From IMG/VR virus record IMGVR_UViG_3300008339_000373, positions 1 through 28,064 of that record: a stretch of 28,064 nucleotides of DNA. One strand, given 5' to 3'. Positions 1 to 8,151 of this stretch are shown one piece after another. Position numbers and translations under genes: made by a program. The DNA comes from a virus. How positions within the stretch are numbered: position 1 is the first letter of the stretch; every line of letters starts with the position of its first letter. The notes under the pieces were generated by a model, which was given only the letters and a program-made list of their open reading frames with translations, made no database searches and was not told the origin of the DNA.

Positions 1-23
1 ACAATTGCGGCCCTGCATCATAA
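1..23 (+). CDS. C-terminal end of an upstream gene (partial)
   Basis: The third reading frame is open from the window edge and ends at a TAA at 21-23, giving the residues NCGPAS before the stop. The next gene starts 11 bases later, which fits the tight + strand packing of the whole window. In T4-like phages a baseplate wedge gene often precedes gp8, but six residues cannot identify it. That this is a real gene end is inferred only from the spacing. Confidence 0.35.
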
Positions 24-34
24 CGGATATAAAA

Positions 35-1837
35 ATGGCAAAAAAACAAAAAGACATTAAAAAATATTTATCTAGTATAGGAAAAACAGAAAATCTTCAT
101 TTTCTTATAGGAAAAACTGACAACTATATTGAAACTGGTAGCAATGAGGCTGGTATAGATTTATGGAATAATTCAATTTTTTCAAAGAGAGTCACTAGAA
201 ATGATGCTGTTGGAGTCATACCAAATATAACATGGAAAAGTGGCGGTGTTTATTATCCATGGAAAGCATTTTCTACATCAAATTCTGATTTCTATGTTTG
301 GAATAAAGAAAATGGAAATGTTTATATTTGTTTATCAAATAATGAATTCAATAGAAAAGATCTATCTGGAACAATTGCCTCAACATATATTCCAAATCAT
401 GCCTATGGAATAAAAAAATATCCAGATGGGTATACCTGGTTGCCAGTTTATAGAATAACTGGAGACTATTTAAGATTTGTTAAAACTAATTGGATTCCAA
501 TTATTTCATTTGAAGATTTTAAACTTTCCTCATTCAGTACAGAGCAGCAAAATATTGAAAGTTTCTGCGACGACTCAATTGATACTAGTGGTTATTGTTC
601 TCTGTATTTCAAAGATAACAAAAAAATAGCAATTACTGGTGGAACATTTGAGGATTATATCAAGGGTGAAAGATATAAAACTGTAGAATCTTCTTGTGGT
701 GAGTGTTATTATCTTTTTGATGAAAATAACACACTACAGCCAGTTTTTTATGGAAGCACTGGAGATATAGTAGAAAATATATCAATTTTAGATAAATTTG
801 ATGAGATAGGGCAATTAATAGCTGACAATAGAATTCCATCATCCTCTGCATTCTATGCATTATATGAGATAGCAAATAATGGTCCAGACGATGGTGCTAT
901 AATATCTGCATCGCTTAATTTAAGCGATATACCATTAAGTCAACTTGTTGTAAATCAAGAAAATCCAGAATTTACAGTTATTTCCTTAACTGGATCTGGG
1001 GCAAGAATAAGATTAAAAACTTATAGAAATATAAATGGAAAATTTATAATTAATGGAATTGAAGTTATTGAGAACGGTAAAGATTATAAAGATATAATTT
1101 TAGATATTTCATCTAATATTTTTGCATCAAATATAAAATCACAAATTTTATCAAGTATAGAACTAAATCTTGATATTATTGATGGTTTAAATGTTGACCC
1201 ATACGATGTATTGGAATGTAAAAATGTTTTAATCGATTCTAGAATAGAAATTCAGGAACTAGATCTGGCTGGAGTCCCATATCCAACAGAATTCAATTTA
1301 TATGGATTGGTGTCCAATCCACTACAAAAACTTCCATCTGGCGATTATATCGTATCTGGATCTGAGTTGCCCCCAAATGTTACAAAAATTGCATCTAATT
1401 CTATAGAAGCAGCAGTTATTTATGAGGATGATATAGGAACTGGTACTATTACTAAAGCACCAGTAACTGGAAAAGTTTATGTTCCAACGATTGCAGATCA
1501 AACAGATCTAACCCAATTAGCAGCCTTAGTTCCAACTATACCACCATCACCAACCACCATTGTTTCCGCAAATATAACAACAGATGCAACACCAACATCT
1601 GAAGAATCATTTGTTACATTGATTGGAAGTAATCATGAAAATGTTTTGAATTCCCAATATGTAATTGATACTGATAATGAGAAGTTTTTCATCAATAGAA
1701 TAATTAAAGAACCAGATCTAAAACAATATAGCGGAAAAGTTCTACAAGTTGTAAAAACTCCAGCAAATATAAAAATTGCAGATACTAATGGAAATTTATC
1801 TAGAATAATTAGAATAAATATAATAAGAGAAATTTAA
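35..1837 (+). CDS. 8: gp8-like baseplate wedge protein, enlarged
   Basis: Probable baseplate wedge subunit, which with gp6, gp7, gp10, gp11, gp25 and gp53 would build the baseplate arms of a T4-type tail. The N-terminal 170 residues carry the gp8-family pattern: an early 'FLIGKT' strand, 'KRVTRNDAVGVIPNITWKSG', then 'FYVW..ENGNVYICLSNN', and 'PDGYTWLPVYRI' before 'WIPI'. The ATG at 35 is chosen; a TTG at 5 would overlap the upstream stop and gives an atypical start. The protein is 600 residues, against 334 in T4 gp8. Residues from about 200 to 600 are beta-rich and include a Pro/Thr-rich stretch near residues 490-520 that I do not recognise. The gene ends in a TAATG overlap with the next gene. 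The gp8 assignment rests on motif memory, not alignment; another wedge or fibre-connector protein with a gp8-like N-terminus is the alternative. Confidence 0.65.
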   Translation: MAKKQKDIKKYLSSIGKTENLHFLIGKTDNYIETGSNEAGIDLWNNSIFSKRVTRNDAVGVIPNITWKSGGVYYPWKAFSTSNSDFYVWNKENGNVYICLSNNEFNRKDLSGTIASTYIPNHAYGIKKYPDGYTWLPVYRITGDYLRFVKTNWIPIISFEDFKLSSFSTEQQNIESFCDDSIDTSGYCSLYFKDNKKIAITGGTFEDYIKGERYKTVESSCGECYYLFDENNTLQPVFYGSTGDIVENISILDKFDEIGQLIADNRIPSSSAFYALYEIANNGPDDGAIISASLNLSDIPLSQLVVNQENPEFTVISLTGSGARIRLKTYRNINGKFIINGIEVIENGKDYKDIILDISSNIFASNIKSQILSSIELNLDIIDGLNVDPYDVLECKNVLIDSRIEIQELDLAGVPYPTEFNLYGLVSNPLQKLPSGDYIVSGSELPPNVTKIASNSIEAAVIYEDDIGTGTITKAPVTGKVYVPTIADQTDLTQLAALVPTIPPSPTTIVSANITTDATPTSEESFVTLIGSNHENVLNSQYVIDTDNEKFFINRIIKEPDLKQYSGKVLQVVKTPANIKIADTNGNLSRIIRINIIREI

Positions 1838-2514
1838 TGGCTACTACTTATTTCGGACAAGTAACAGGAACACAAAAAACATCTTTAGGAAGAGAACCAT
1901 ATTATTCTAGATTCACTGAATTTGAAAAACTAGATAAAAATTATATTTTAATTGGTTTTACACCTGGAATGGCTGTTCAAGCAGCTGAATTGAATGAAAT
2001 TCAAGATAATTTTCAGAAAAATTTAACATTATCAAATTATATGTTTTCTTTCTGGACTCCAGTACTAGCTTCATATTTACAGGCCAATCCAGATGAAACT
2101 GTAGAATCCATACTATGGAACGGTGCTGTACCTTTGAATCCAGCACAAGTTCAAGTTATATCTGGCGGTATTAGATTTTTAGTTGGATGGTATTATTATA
2201 CCCACCCAAGTGGTTTATGTTACTGGGTACATAATAATACACAGTTTGACTTATCCATTCAAATAAATTCATCAACAATTGGAACTTTTATAGGTTTAAC
2301 AATTGATTCGTCGGACATCTCTGCCTTTGAGGATCAATTATTATTTGATAATTCTGGTGGATTTGTAAATACAAGTTCTCCAGGTGCTTATAGAATTAAA
2401 AATTCAATTATTGAATTTACAAATACTGGAAATCTAACAGCAATCAAACCAATATTGACAGTAACTAGCAATGGATATGAATGGATGAACGGGATTCCAC
2501 TTTCAGGAGCATAA
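1837..2514 (+). CDS. Virion protein with PG-x-AVQAAELNEIQ motif
   Basis: A 225-residue probable structural protein. Near residues 40-60 it has 'GFTPGMAVQAAELNEIQDNF'. This motif (PG..LQA.ELN.IQ) is seen near the N-terminus of many baseplate or fibre-linked proteins of marine T4-like phages, where it precedes a helical segment. Here 'QKNLTLSNYMFSFW' follows, then a beta-rich C-terminal part with no motif I recognise. There is no signal peptide or membrane segment. It starts in a TAATG overlap with the gp8-like gene and ends three bases before the next ATG, so it is probably translationally coupled to the baseplate gene. A role as baseplate or short-fibre connector is inferred from motif and position; the exact T4 counterpart is unknown. 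Confidence 0.55.
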   Translation: MATTYFGQVTGTQKTSLGREPYYSRFTEFEKLDKNYILIGFTPGMAVQAAELNEIQDNFQKNLTLSNYMFSFWTPVLASYLQANPDETVESILWNGAVPLNPAQVQVISGGIRFLVGWYYYTHPSGLCYWVHNNTQFDLSIQINSSTIGTFIGLTIDSSDISAFEDQLLFDNSGGFVNTSSPGAYRIKNSIIEFTNTGNLTAIKPILTVTSNGYEWMNGIPLSGA

Positions 2515-2517
2515 TAA

Positions 2518-4827
2518 ATGGGTGTTGAATTAAACACATATAGCATAACAACATTAAATTCTACGAATTCTTTTTATGATTGGTTTTTAAAAGAAAATAC
2601 CGATATCATCGGTAAATTAAATCTTTTAAAGGTTTATGGTGCTACAAGTGGTGATGGGATTCTAGCCACCACTGATACAAGTGGTTTGCTTACTCTTTCA
2701 ATTGGTGGAACTTCTGGAATTATAAAATCTCCATTAATATTCAACAATACTGTAACATTCAATGGACAAGTAAATGTTGGCTCTGTAAATGTTCAAATTT
2801 ATGGAATGACTGCTGGTGCTGGATATACTTTTGGTATGCCAGTAAGAGTATACCAAAGTGGATCAGTAATAGGATATACAGCAGCAAGAGCAAACAATCC
2901 AGAGAATGCAGAGGTTATGGGTATAGTAACTTCTGTTGGAAATACTTATTCCTTTGTAACTGTTGCTGGAAAAATCGAGGGCGATTTTACAACCAGTTAT
3001 GGTAAAGGATTAAGTGCTGGTTGTGTCTATTTCTTAGATCCAACCAATCAAGGAAAAATTACCGATGAGGAGCCAGCAGTAACTGGTTATGTGTCAAAGC
3101 CACTTCTTCTTGGTCTTTCTGGAAATGCGGCAATAATTCTACCATATAGAGGAAACTATTTAAATTCAGATTTAACAAGTTATGGATCTAGTGGCTCAAA
3201 CCAAATAGTAATAATCATTGACTCTGCTTACAATGCATCATCAGAATTTAATTATATCGAAGTTGGTGATATTTTCTCCTATAGTCCATCTTATGCTGCT
3301 TCTGGGGCATTAGAAACTGGAAATAGGGTAAACTATGGTGGATGGTTCCATAGTATGAACTTGACCAATGAATTAAATTATATTGTTGGTGTTATAATTA
3401 ATAAAACTATAGACGGCAGTGGTGATGCCATATTAACAATTCAATTGTCTGGATATACAAATGTGTATGACATTGAAACAAATGGTGGAATATATCTTAC
3501 AGATAGTTTAGATTTAACCAGTAAAGCTGCAAATCCACAATGGATAAACACTGGTGGAGATCCTGGAACATATCTCCCAATCGCAACAATATATGATGAT
3601 TCTTCAGATTCTGCTGTTATTAATATTCGTTCAGTTGGTGGTCAGAGTAATGTATCACTAAGATCCACTAGTGGTGAAGCAACATATGTCGATAATACTG
3701 TCGATAATATGCTTGTCAATGGTAATTTTGAAGTATGGCAAAGATCTGAAATTGGAAGAGAAAATCAATATACAACTACTGGAAATGTTGTTTTTGCCGA
3801 CTTGTGGAGAAGACACGATGGACTAAGTGGAGATTCATCTACAAAAAATTATTATATAATTAGACAATCATTTGCCGATTATCAAAATGAAATTGAAGGT
3901 AATCCAAATTACTACATTGATGTAAAAGCACTTGGTGCAACTGGAATAACATATCCAGGTTTGATAAACGACGAATATCCATCATATGGAAGCTATAATC
4001 ATGTTATGGTTGGGCATGTTGTTCCAGGTTGTAAAGTCTTTGATGGTAAAAAATTAGCAGTATCATTTTATGGTAAGACTTCACACTCTTCATATAATGA
4101 TGTCAATGTTTATCTTGCAAGATATGCTGGAACTACACTATTGGATTATAAAGTGTTGGGAACTGCAAGTCTCGGAACAAACTGGGATAGATATGATTTT
4201 AATGTTGCAATTAGTGGTTTGACATCTTCAGCAACACCAATTGAAAATGATTACTGTGAAATTGGTTTTGATTTAATACCACTGATAACTCAAGCAAGAG
4301 CTGCTTCGGAATCGATAGCAACCAATGTTTTCATCTCTCTTGCTTCTGTAAATGCTGGAGCTGTGGATGGAAATATTCAGGCTCATAATTTCAAAACCTA
4401 TGACGAGCAATTGAGATATTGTAGGCAGTTCTATTATTCAACATATTCTAGATCTGAAAGAGTTGGATCTCCCACCATGATTTCAACATTTGATGTTGCG
4501 GAGTCAACTCCAATTATGGTTCCAATTCCAAATTATTCGGAGAAGGTGCATGAGCTGAATATTGAGATGCGCACAACTCCAAGCGTAACAATTTATTCTC
4601 CATATTCGGGATCTTCATCGGAAGCCTATAATAAAACAGCAAATAGAGAATTGATATTATGTAATGGAACATATGGATATGGCGGTGCTGAGAGAACTTA
4701 CACATCTGGAGATAGAATAACTGCAACTGCAAGAATAAATAGTGTTAGAATTAGTGCTGTTGCTGGAAATGTACCATATGATAAAATCTATTATCACTTT
4801 GTAGCCGACGCAGATTATCCAATATAA
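2518..4827 (+). CDS. Tail fibre or fibre-like protein with carbohydrate-binding-like domain
   Basis: A 769-residue probable receptor-binding or fibre protein. Residues 1-90 form a fibre-like N-terminal part. Residues about 95-212 form a compact beta domain ('GMPVRVYQ', 'AEVMGIVTSVG', 'AGCVYFLDP', 'NAAIILPYRG') that recurs alone in the following gene. From about residue 397 comes 'NMLVNGNFEVWQR' followed by 'FADLWRR', a signature I know from phage fibre regions resembling carbohydrate-binding modules (N-L-I-N-G-x-F-x-V-W-Q-R then A-D-R-W). Residues about 628-650 have 'DEQLRYCRQFYYSTYSRSE', which usually ends such regions. The start has an AGGAG eight bases upstream of the ATG. Sugar binding at the host surface is inferred; no catalytic residues are recognised. 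Confidence 0.7.
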   Translation: MGVELNTYSITTLNSTNSFYDWFLKENTDIIGKLNLLKVYGATSGDGILATTDTSGLLTLSIGGTSGIIKSPLIFNNTVTFNGQVNVGSVNVQIYGMTAGAGYTFGMPVRVYQSGSVIGYTAARANNPENAEVMGIVTSVGNTYSFVTVAGKIEGDFTTSYGKGLSAGCVYFLDPTNQGKITDEEPAVTGYVSKPLLLGLSGNAAIILPYRGNYLNSDLTSYGSSGSNQIVIIIDSAYNASSEFNYIEVGDIFSYSPSYAASGALETGNRVNYGGWFHSMNLTNELNYIVGVIINKTIDGSGDAILTIQLSGYTNVYDIETNGGIYLTDSLDLTSKAANPQWINTGGDPGTYLPIATIYDDSSDSAVINIRSVGGQSNVSLRSTSGEATYVDNTVDNMLVNGNFEVWQRSEIGRENQYTTTGNVVFADLWRRHDGLSGDSSTKNYYIIRQSFADYQNEIEGNPNYYIDVKALGATGITYPGLINDEYPSYGSYNHVMVGHVVPGCKVFDGKKLAVSFYGKTSHSSYNDVNVYLARYAGTTLLDYKVLGTASLGTNWDRYDFNVAISGLTSSATPIENDYCEIGFDLIPLITQARAASESIATNVFISLASVNAGAVDGNIQAHNFKTYDEQLRYCRQFYYSTYSRSERVGSPTMISTFDVAESTPIMVPIPNYSEKVHELNIEMRTTPSVTIYSPYSGSSSEAYNKTANRELILCNGTYGYGGAERTYTSGDRITATARINSVRISAVAGNVPYDKIYYHFVADADYPI

Positions 4828-4839
4828 TAGGAAAAAAAT

Positions 4840-5310
4840 ATGCCATCCTGTAGTACCAGTTCAAATATTAAATCATCAAACACAGTCGTTAGTTCATCAG
4901 ATGGTGGAAGTAGACTTTCCTTTTTACTACAATCTTCAGCCATTGTAGCAACTGGACTCTCTTTGGGTGATGCTATTTATTACGATGTTGCCAGTGGCAA
5001 ATATACAAAATCAAAAGCAGATAATGCCGTTACCGCTGAAGTTTTTGGTGTGGTTGAATCGATAGATGGAAGTGGTAATGCAAATGTAGTCATGTATGGT
5101 TCTATTGGTTTAACTGGAAACATTAACTTGAGCACAGGCGGTGCTGGTGGACATGATATTTACTTTTTAAGTGGATTAACTGCTGGTAAATTGCAGTCAT
5201 TGGCTCCTACAGATTCGAACCATATAGTGAAAGCTGTTTATCAGGTAGCACCACATGGTGCTTATACTGGTGTCGTTGTAAATTACATAGGATATAAAGT
5301 TCAAGCATAA
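4840..5310 (+). CDS. Small protein duplicating a fibre domain (decoration-like)
   Basis: A 156-residue protein made of one beta-rich domain with a Ser-rich N-terminus. Its order of segments ('GLSLGDAIYYDV', 'AEVFGVVESIDGSGNANVVMY', 'GHDIYFLSGLTAG', 'HIVKAVYQV') follows that of residues about 95-212 of the preceding fibre ('GYTFGMPVRVYQ', 'AEVMGIVTSVGNTYSFVTV', 'AGCVYFLDPTNQG', 'YVSKPLLLG'). It is therefore probably a stand-alone paralogue of that domain. An AGGA lies upstream of the ATG. The stop overlaps the next ATG by one base (TAATG). A virion decoration or fibre-tip role is an inference; no function is proven by sequence. Confidence 0.55.
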   Translation: MPSCSTSSNIKSSNTVVSSSDGGSRLSFLLQSSAIVATGLSLGDAIYYDVASGKYTKSKADNAVTAEVFGVVESIDGSGNANVVMYGSIGLTGNINLSTGGAGGHDIYFLSGLTAGKLQSLAPTDSNHIVKAVYQVAPHGAYTGVVVNYIGYKVQA

Positions 5311-8150
5311 TGGCAGATGAACCATTCATACCAGATTCAAGTAATATCCCATATAGGGGTTTGACTTTTTTTCGTAATTTTATTGGTATAACTGGACCAA
5401 CTGGAAATCAAGGACCACAGGGTCCAGCTGGTGCTTGTGGTCCAAGTATTGTTGGCCCAACTGGACCAACTGGTGCTACACTAGTCAATATAATAAAACT
5501 TAGTGATAATTATTTTGAATTTTTCTATAGCGATAACACATCAAAACTAAGCCAATCTGAAATAGTTGGAATATCTGGGTATTCTAAAATATCTCTGGAA
5601 GGAATAAGTCTAGCCTCCTTTAGCGTTTTATCAAATTCTTTAATTGATCAAACTTATGACGGCGATTTTCCAGTTGATATACTGACATTTAAAGGTATAT
5701 CGTCAAACTATGAAAATATTTTAAGAATATATTACGACAACACTTCAAATCCACCAGAAACAGTTGTTGTGGATTATAGTGCAGTAAATCTTGGCTTTAT
5801 AGGAATTTCTGGTGGAACTCTTGGAAATTTACTTTACAATAGAACTGGGCAGAAACAATATGGAATTACAGCATCATTTTATGATGATTATGAAAAAGCT
5901 GTATTAGTACAAAATAAAAATATTCAAGAAGGCTTGGTAATTGCGAATCCAACTATATTCAGCAATTCATTGGCATGTTATAAAATAAATCCAGATGATG
6001 GTAGTGTCTTTTACATAAGTCCATACACTCAAAATTTGTCTACAAATAATGGAATAAATGGTTTTGCTTTCCTGATAAAGAAACCAGAACTAACCACACA
6101 CTCTAGTGGATTGTCTCTACACATTCCAAATGGTTTTACTTATGGTGGAAACATTTACTACGCTACTTATGAAGATGAATCAGATATATCAAATGGAATA
6201 ACATTTGCATCTAATTTTTTTGAAAGATTTGATTTATCTGGAATTGTTTGGCAAAATGATTCATATTTTTGTCCAGCAAAACAAAAATTTAATGTTATTA
6301 ACATGATATCTTTAGGTGGAAGATATCTTGCAATCCCCGCTCAATATGATTCGGCACAAGCAGATATAACATCAACTCACGATACAATACCAACAACATG
6401 TTATCCTTTTGAAGATGAGATTGATGTTAATGCATCTGTAAACTTTGCAGAAGGATTATGTTGTCCAGTTAGCTGTTTTGGATCTGTGTCTGAATCATTT
6501 AAATCAAATTGTCCTGGATATTTTTATTATGGAAAAACTTTAGGCGATTCATCTCTATGCTCTTCACAAGGATTCTGCTGTTTTTACAATGGTAATGCAA
6601 GTGCAGATCTAACATTTTGTCAATGCAAGGCAATTGATCCAAATGCAATTTGGCATCCATATAGAGGAATAGTTACAAATAGTTCATTCTTTCAATGTTC
6701 CCAAACTGTTGTTGAACAGGAACAGGGTGCTTATTGTACTGGAGTAAATCAAACAGGTGGAATAACATCAAAATCTAATGCTATATTGAATCAATGGTAT
6801 TTTCATGGAACATGTACTAAAAATTTTGGAACTGATAATGGGCAACTTGCATATATTTGTCAGGATGGTTATGGTGCGTGTTGCGATAAAGGAATAACAT
6901 GTGAAAATAATGTTATTTATAGTGATTGTTTTGCAGATAATAAAAGTTATTCTGGTGCAAATTTAACATGTCAAGAAATTAATTGTTCACCTGATAACAT
7001 TCCATGCTTTCAGGGAGTTCCTGGAATAGGGGAATTGAAACAGGGAGATGAATTTGCTGGTGGTGTCGTTGCTGGCTTTTTTGATTTTTCTAATATAGTT
7101 TCTGGACATAAAGTCTTTGATAATTTTAATTATGATGTTAATTTATTTGGAAAGCCACCAGCAGACTTAACAAATAGCTATAATAATATTTTTCTAAATG
7201 CTAGTGGATTTTATAAGAGAAATTATAGATCTCTTAAAGATTATTCAGGATATGGTGTAAATGCGTATCCTGAATCTAATATATGTGGAAATTCTGATAC
7301 ATTTATTATAATTGTTGCAAAAGAAGATATAGAAATAAATGGAAATAAAAATTTTATATGGAGTAAAAATAATCTTTCTTGGGGTCCATTATATGATCCA
7401 ATAACATTAACAAAAGACACAGAAGATATTTTAACTAAAACATATGCAGATGAAGGATATATTTTTGAAAATAATTCAACTATATCTGTAGCATCTTATG
7501 CTTCTTTATATTCAAATTCTTTCAGAAGTTGTGCTACGGTAAGAACGATAAATGATTATGCCATCTGGATTTATAATGCACCCAAGCAATCTATAAATGG
7601 TTCATGGACTAGAAATTATGGGTTATATAATACTGGTAGACTATGTGGTGCTAGAATTTCTTCTTTTGATCCAGCATATGCACCAGATCCAATATATGCT
7701 AATAGTACTAGTTTAGCCGATGCTATAACAAAATTTAATATAGATAATCCACCAACATCAGATATAGAATCAAGTTGGTTTGTTCCTAGTCATGATGAGA
7801 TGGGATTTTTATTTAATTTAGTTTTAACTGATACTGATTTTAATTTAAATTCATCATTATTATTGAGTGGATTTGAACCAATTATTGGAAGTTATTGGAC
7901 ATCTACTGGATCATTTGATCTAGCTTTATTAAATGGTTTTGCAACATCAACAACAATAGGAACAAGAGCTTGGGCATATGATTTATTTACAACTCCTTTT
8001 GGATCTTCTACTTATTCTTTCGATGTAGCATATACAAGAACAAGTGAGAGAAAAATAAGACCAATTAAATTAATAAGATGTGATGGAAGACATCCACTAC
8101 CAGGTTCAAATAATTATAAATTCTGGAGATTCCCAATCATAAATATCTAA
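5310..8150 (+). CDS. Collagen-like fibre with Cys-rich modules and Lcl-type C-terminal domain
   Basis: A 946-residue probable fibre or adhesin. Residues 29-57 are collagen-like Gly-X-Y triplets (GPTGNQGPQGPAGACGPS, one interruption, GPTGPTGAT). A beta-rich part follows to about residue 380. Residues about 382-567 are cysteine-rich with CC pairs starting modules 'GLCC', 'GFCC' and 'GACC'. From about residue 570, 'GDEFAGGVVAGFFD' opens a domain with 'IIIVAKEDIEINGNKNF' and 'SSWFVPSHDEMGFLFNL' near 822. 'GSYWTSTGSF' follows near 860 and 'ERKIRPIKLIR' near 914. This W-x-V-P-S-x-x-E-hydrophobic / YW-S-S / R-P-I pattern is that of DUF1566, the C-terminal domain of Legionella Lcl. There is no signal peptide, as expected for a virion protein. 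The role in adsorption is inferred. Confidence 0.65.
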   Translation: MADEPFIPDSSNIPYRGLTFFRNFIGITGPTGNQGPQGPAGACGPSIVGPTGPTGATLVNIIKLSDNYFEFFYSDNTSKLSQSEIVGISGYSKISLEGISLASFSVLSNSLIDQTYDGDFPVDILTFKGISSNYENILRIYYDNTSNPPETVVVDYSAVNLGFIGISGGTLGNLLYNRTGQKQYGITASFYDDYEKAVLVQNKNIQEGLVIANPTIFSNSLACYKINPDDGSVFYISPYTQNLSTNNGINGFAFLIKKPELTTHSSGLSLHIPNGFTYGGNIYYATYEDESDISNGITFASNFFERFDLSGIVWQNDSYFCPAKQKFNVINMISLGGRYLAIPAQYDSAQADITSTHDTIPTTCYPFEDEIDVNASVNFAEGLCCPVSCFGSVSESFKSNCPGYFYYGKTLGDSSLCSSQGFCCFYNGNASADLTFCQCKAIDPNAIWHPYRGIVTNSSFFQCSQTVVEQEQGAYCTGVNQTGGITSKSNAILNQWYFHGTCTKNFGTDNGQLAYICQDGYGACCDKGITCENNVIYSDCFADNKSYSGANLTCQEINCSPDNIPCFQGVPGIGELKQGDEFAGGVVAGFFDFSNIVSGHKVFDNFNYDVNLFGKPPADLTNSYNNIFLNASGFYKRNYRSLKDYSGYGVNAYPESNICGNSDTFIIIVAKEDIEINGNKNFIWSKNNLSWGPLYDPITLTKDTEDILTKTYADEGYIFENNSTISVASYASLYSNSFRSCATVRTINDYAIWIYNAPKQSINGSWTRNYGLYNTGRLCGARISSFDPAYAPDPIYANSTSLADAITKFNIDNPPTSDIESSWFVPSHDEMGFLFNLVLTDTDFNLNSSLLLSGFEPIIGSYWTSTGSFDLALLNGFATSTTIGTRAWAYDLFTTPFGSSTYSFDVAYTRTSERKIRPIKLIRCDGRHPLPGSNNYKFWRFPIINI
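8138..8145 (+). promoter_or_regulatory. T4-type late promoter box (CATAAATA)
   Basis: CATAAATA matches 7 of 8 positions of the T4 late promoter TATAAATA and lies six bases before the ATG of the next gene, which has no Shine-Dalgarno sequence. It overlaps the last codons of the preceding gene. By T4 geometry transcription would start at about 8151, next to the start codon. Confidence 0.4.
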
Positions 8151-8151
8151 T

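Noticed and set aside
5-34. Longer TTG start for the gp8-like gene
   Set aside because: The extra ten residues are unlike the family, the start is TTG, and it would overlap a probable upstream stop at 21-23; the ATG at 35 has normal spacing.
1813-1820. AATAAATA near the end of the gp8-like gene as a promoter
   Set aside because: It lies wholly inside coding sequence, matches 7 of 8, and such AT-rich octamers occur elsewhere inside genes, so it is not listed as a feature.
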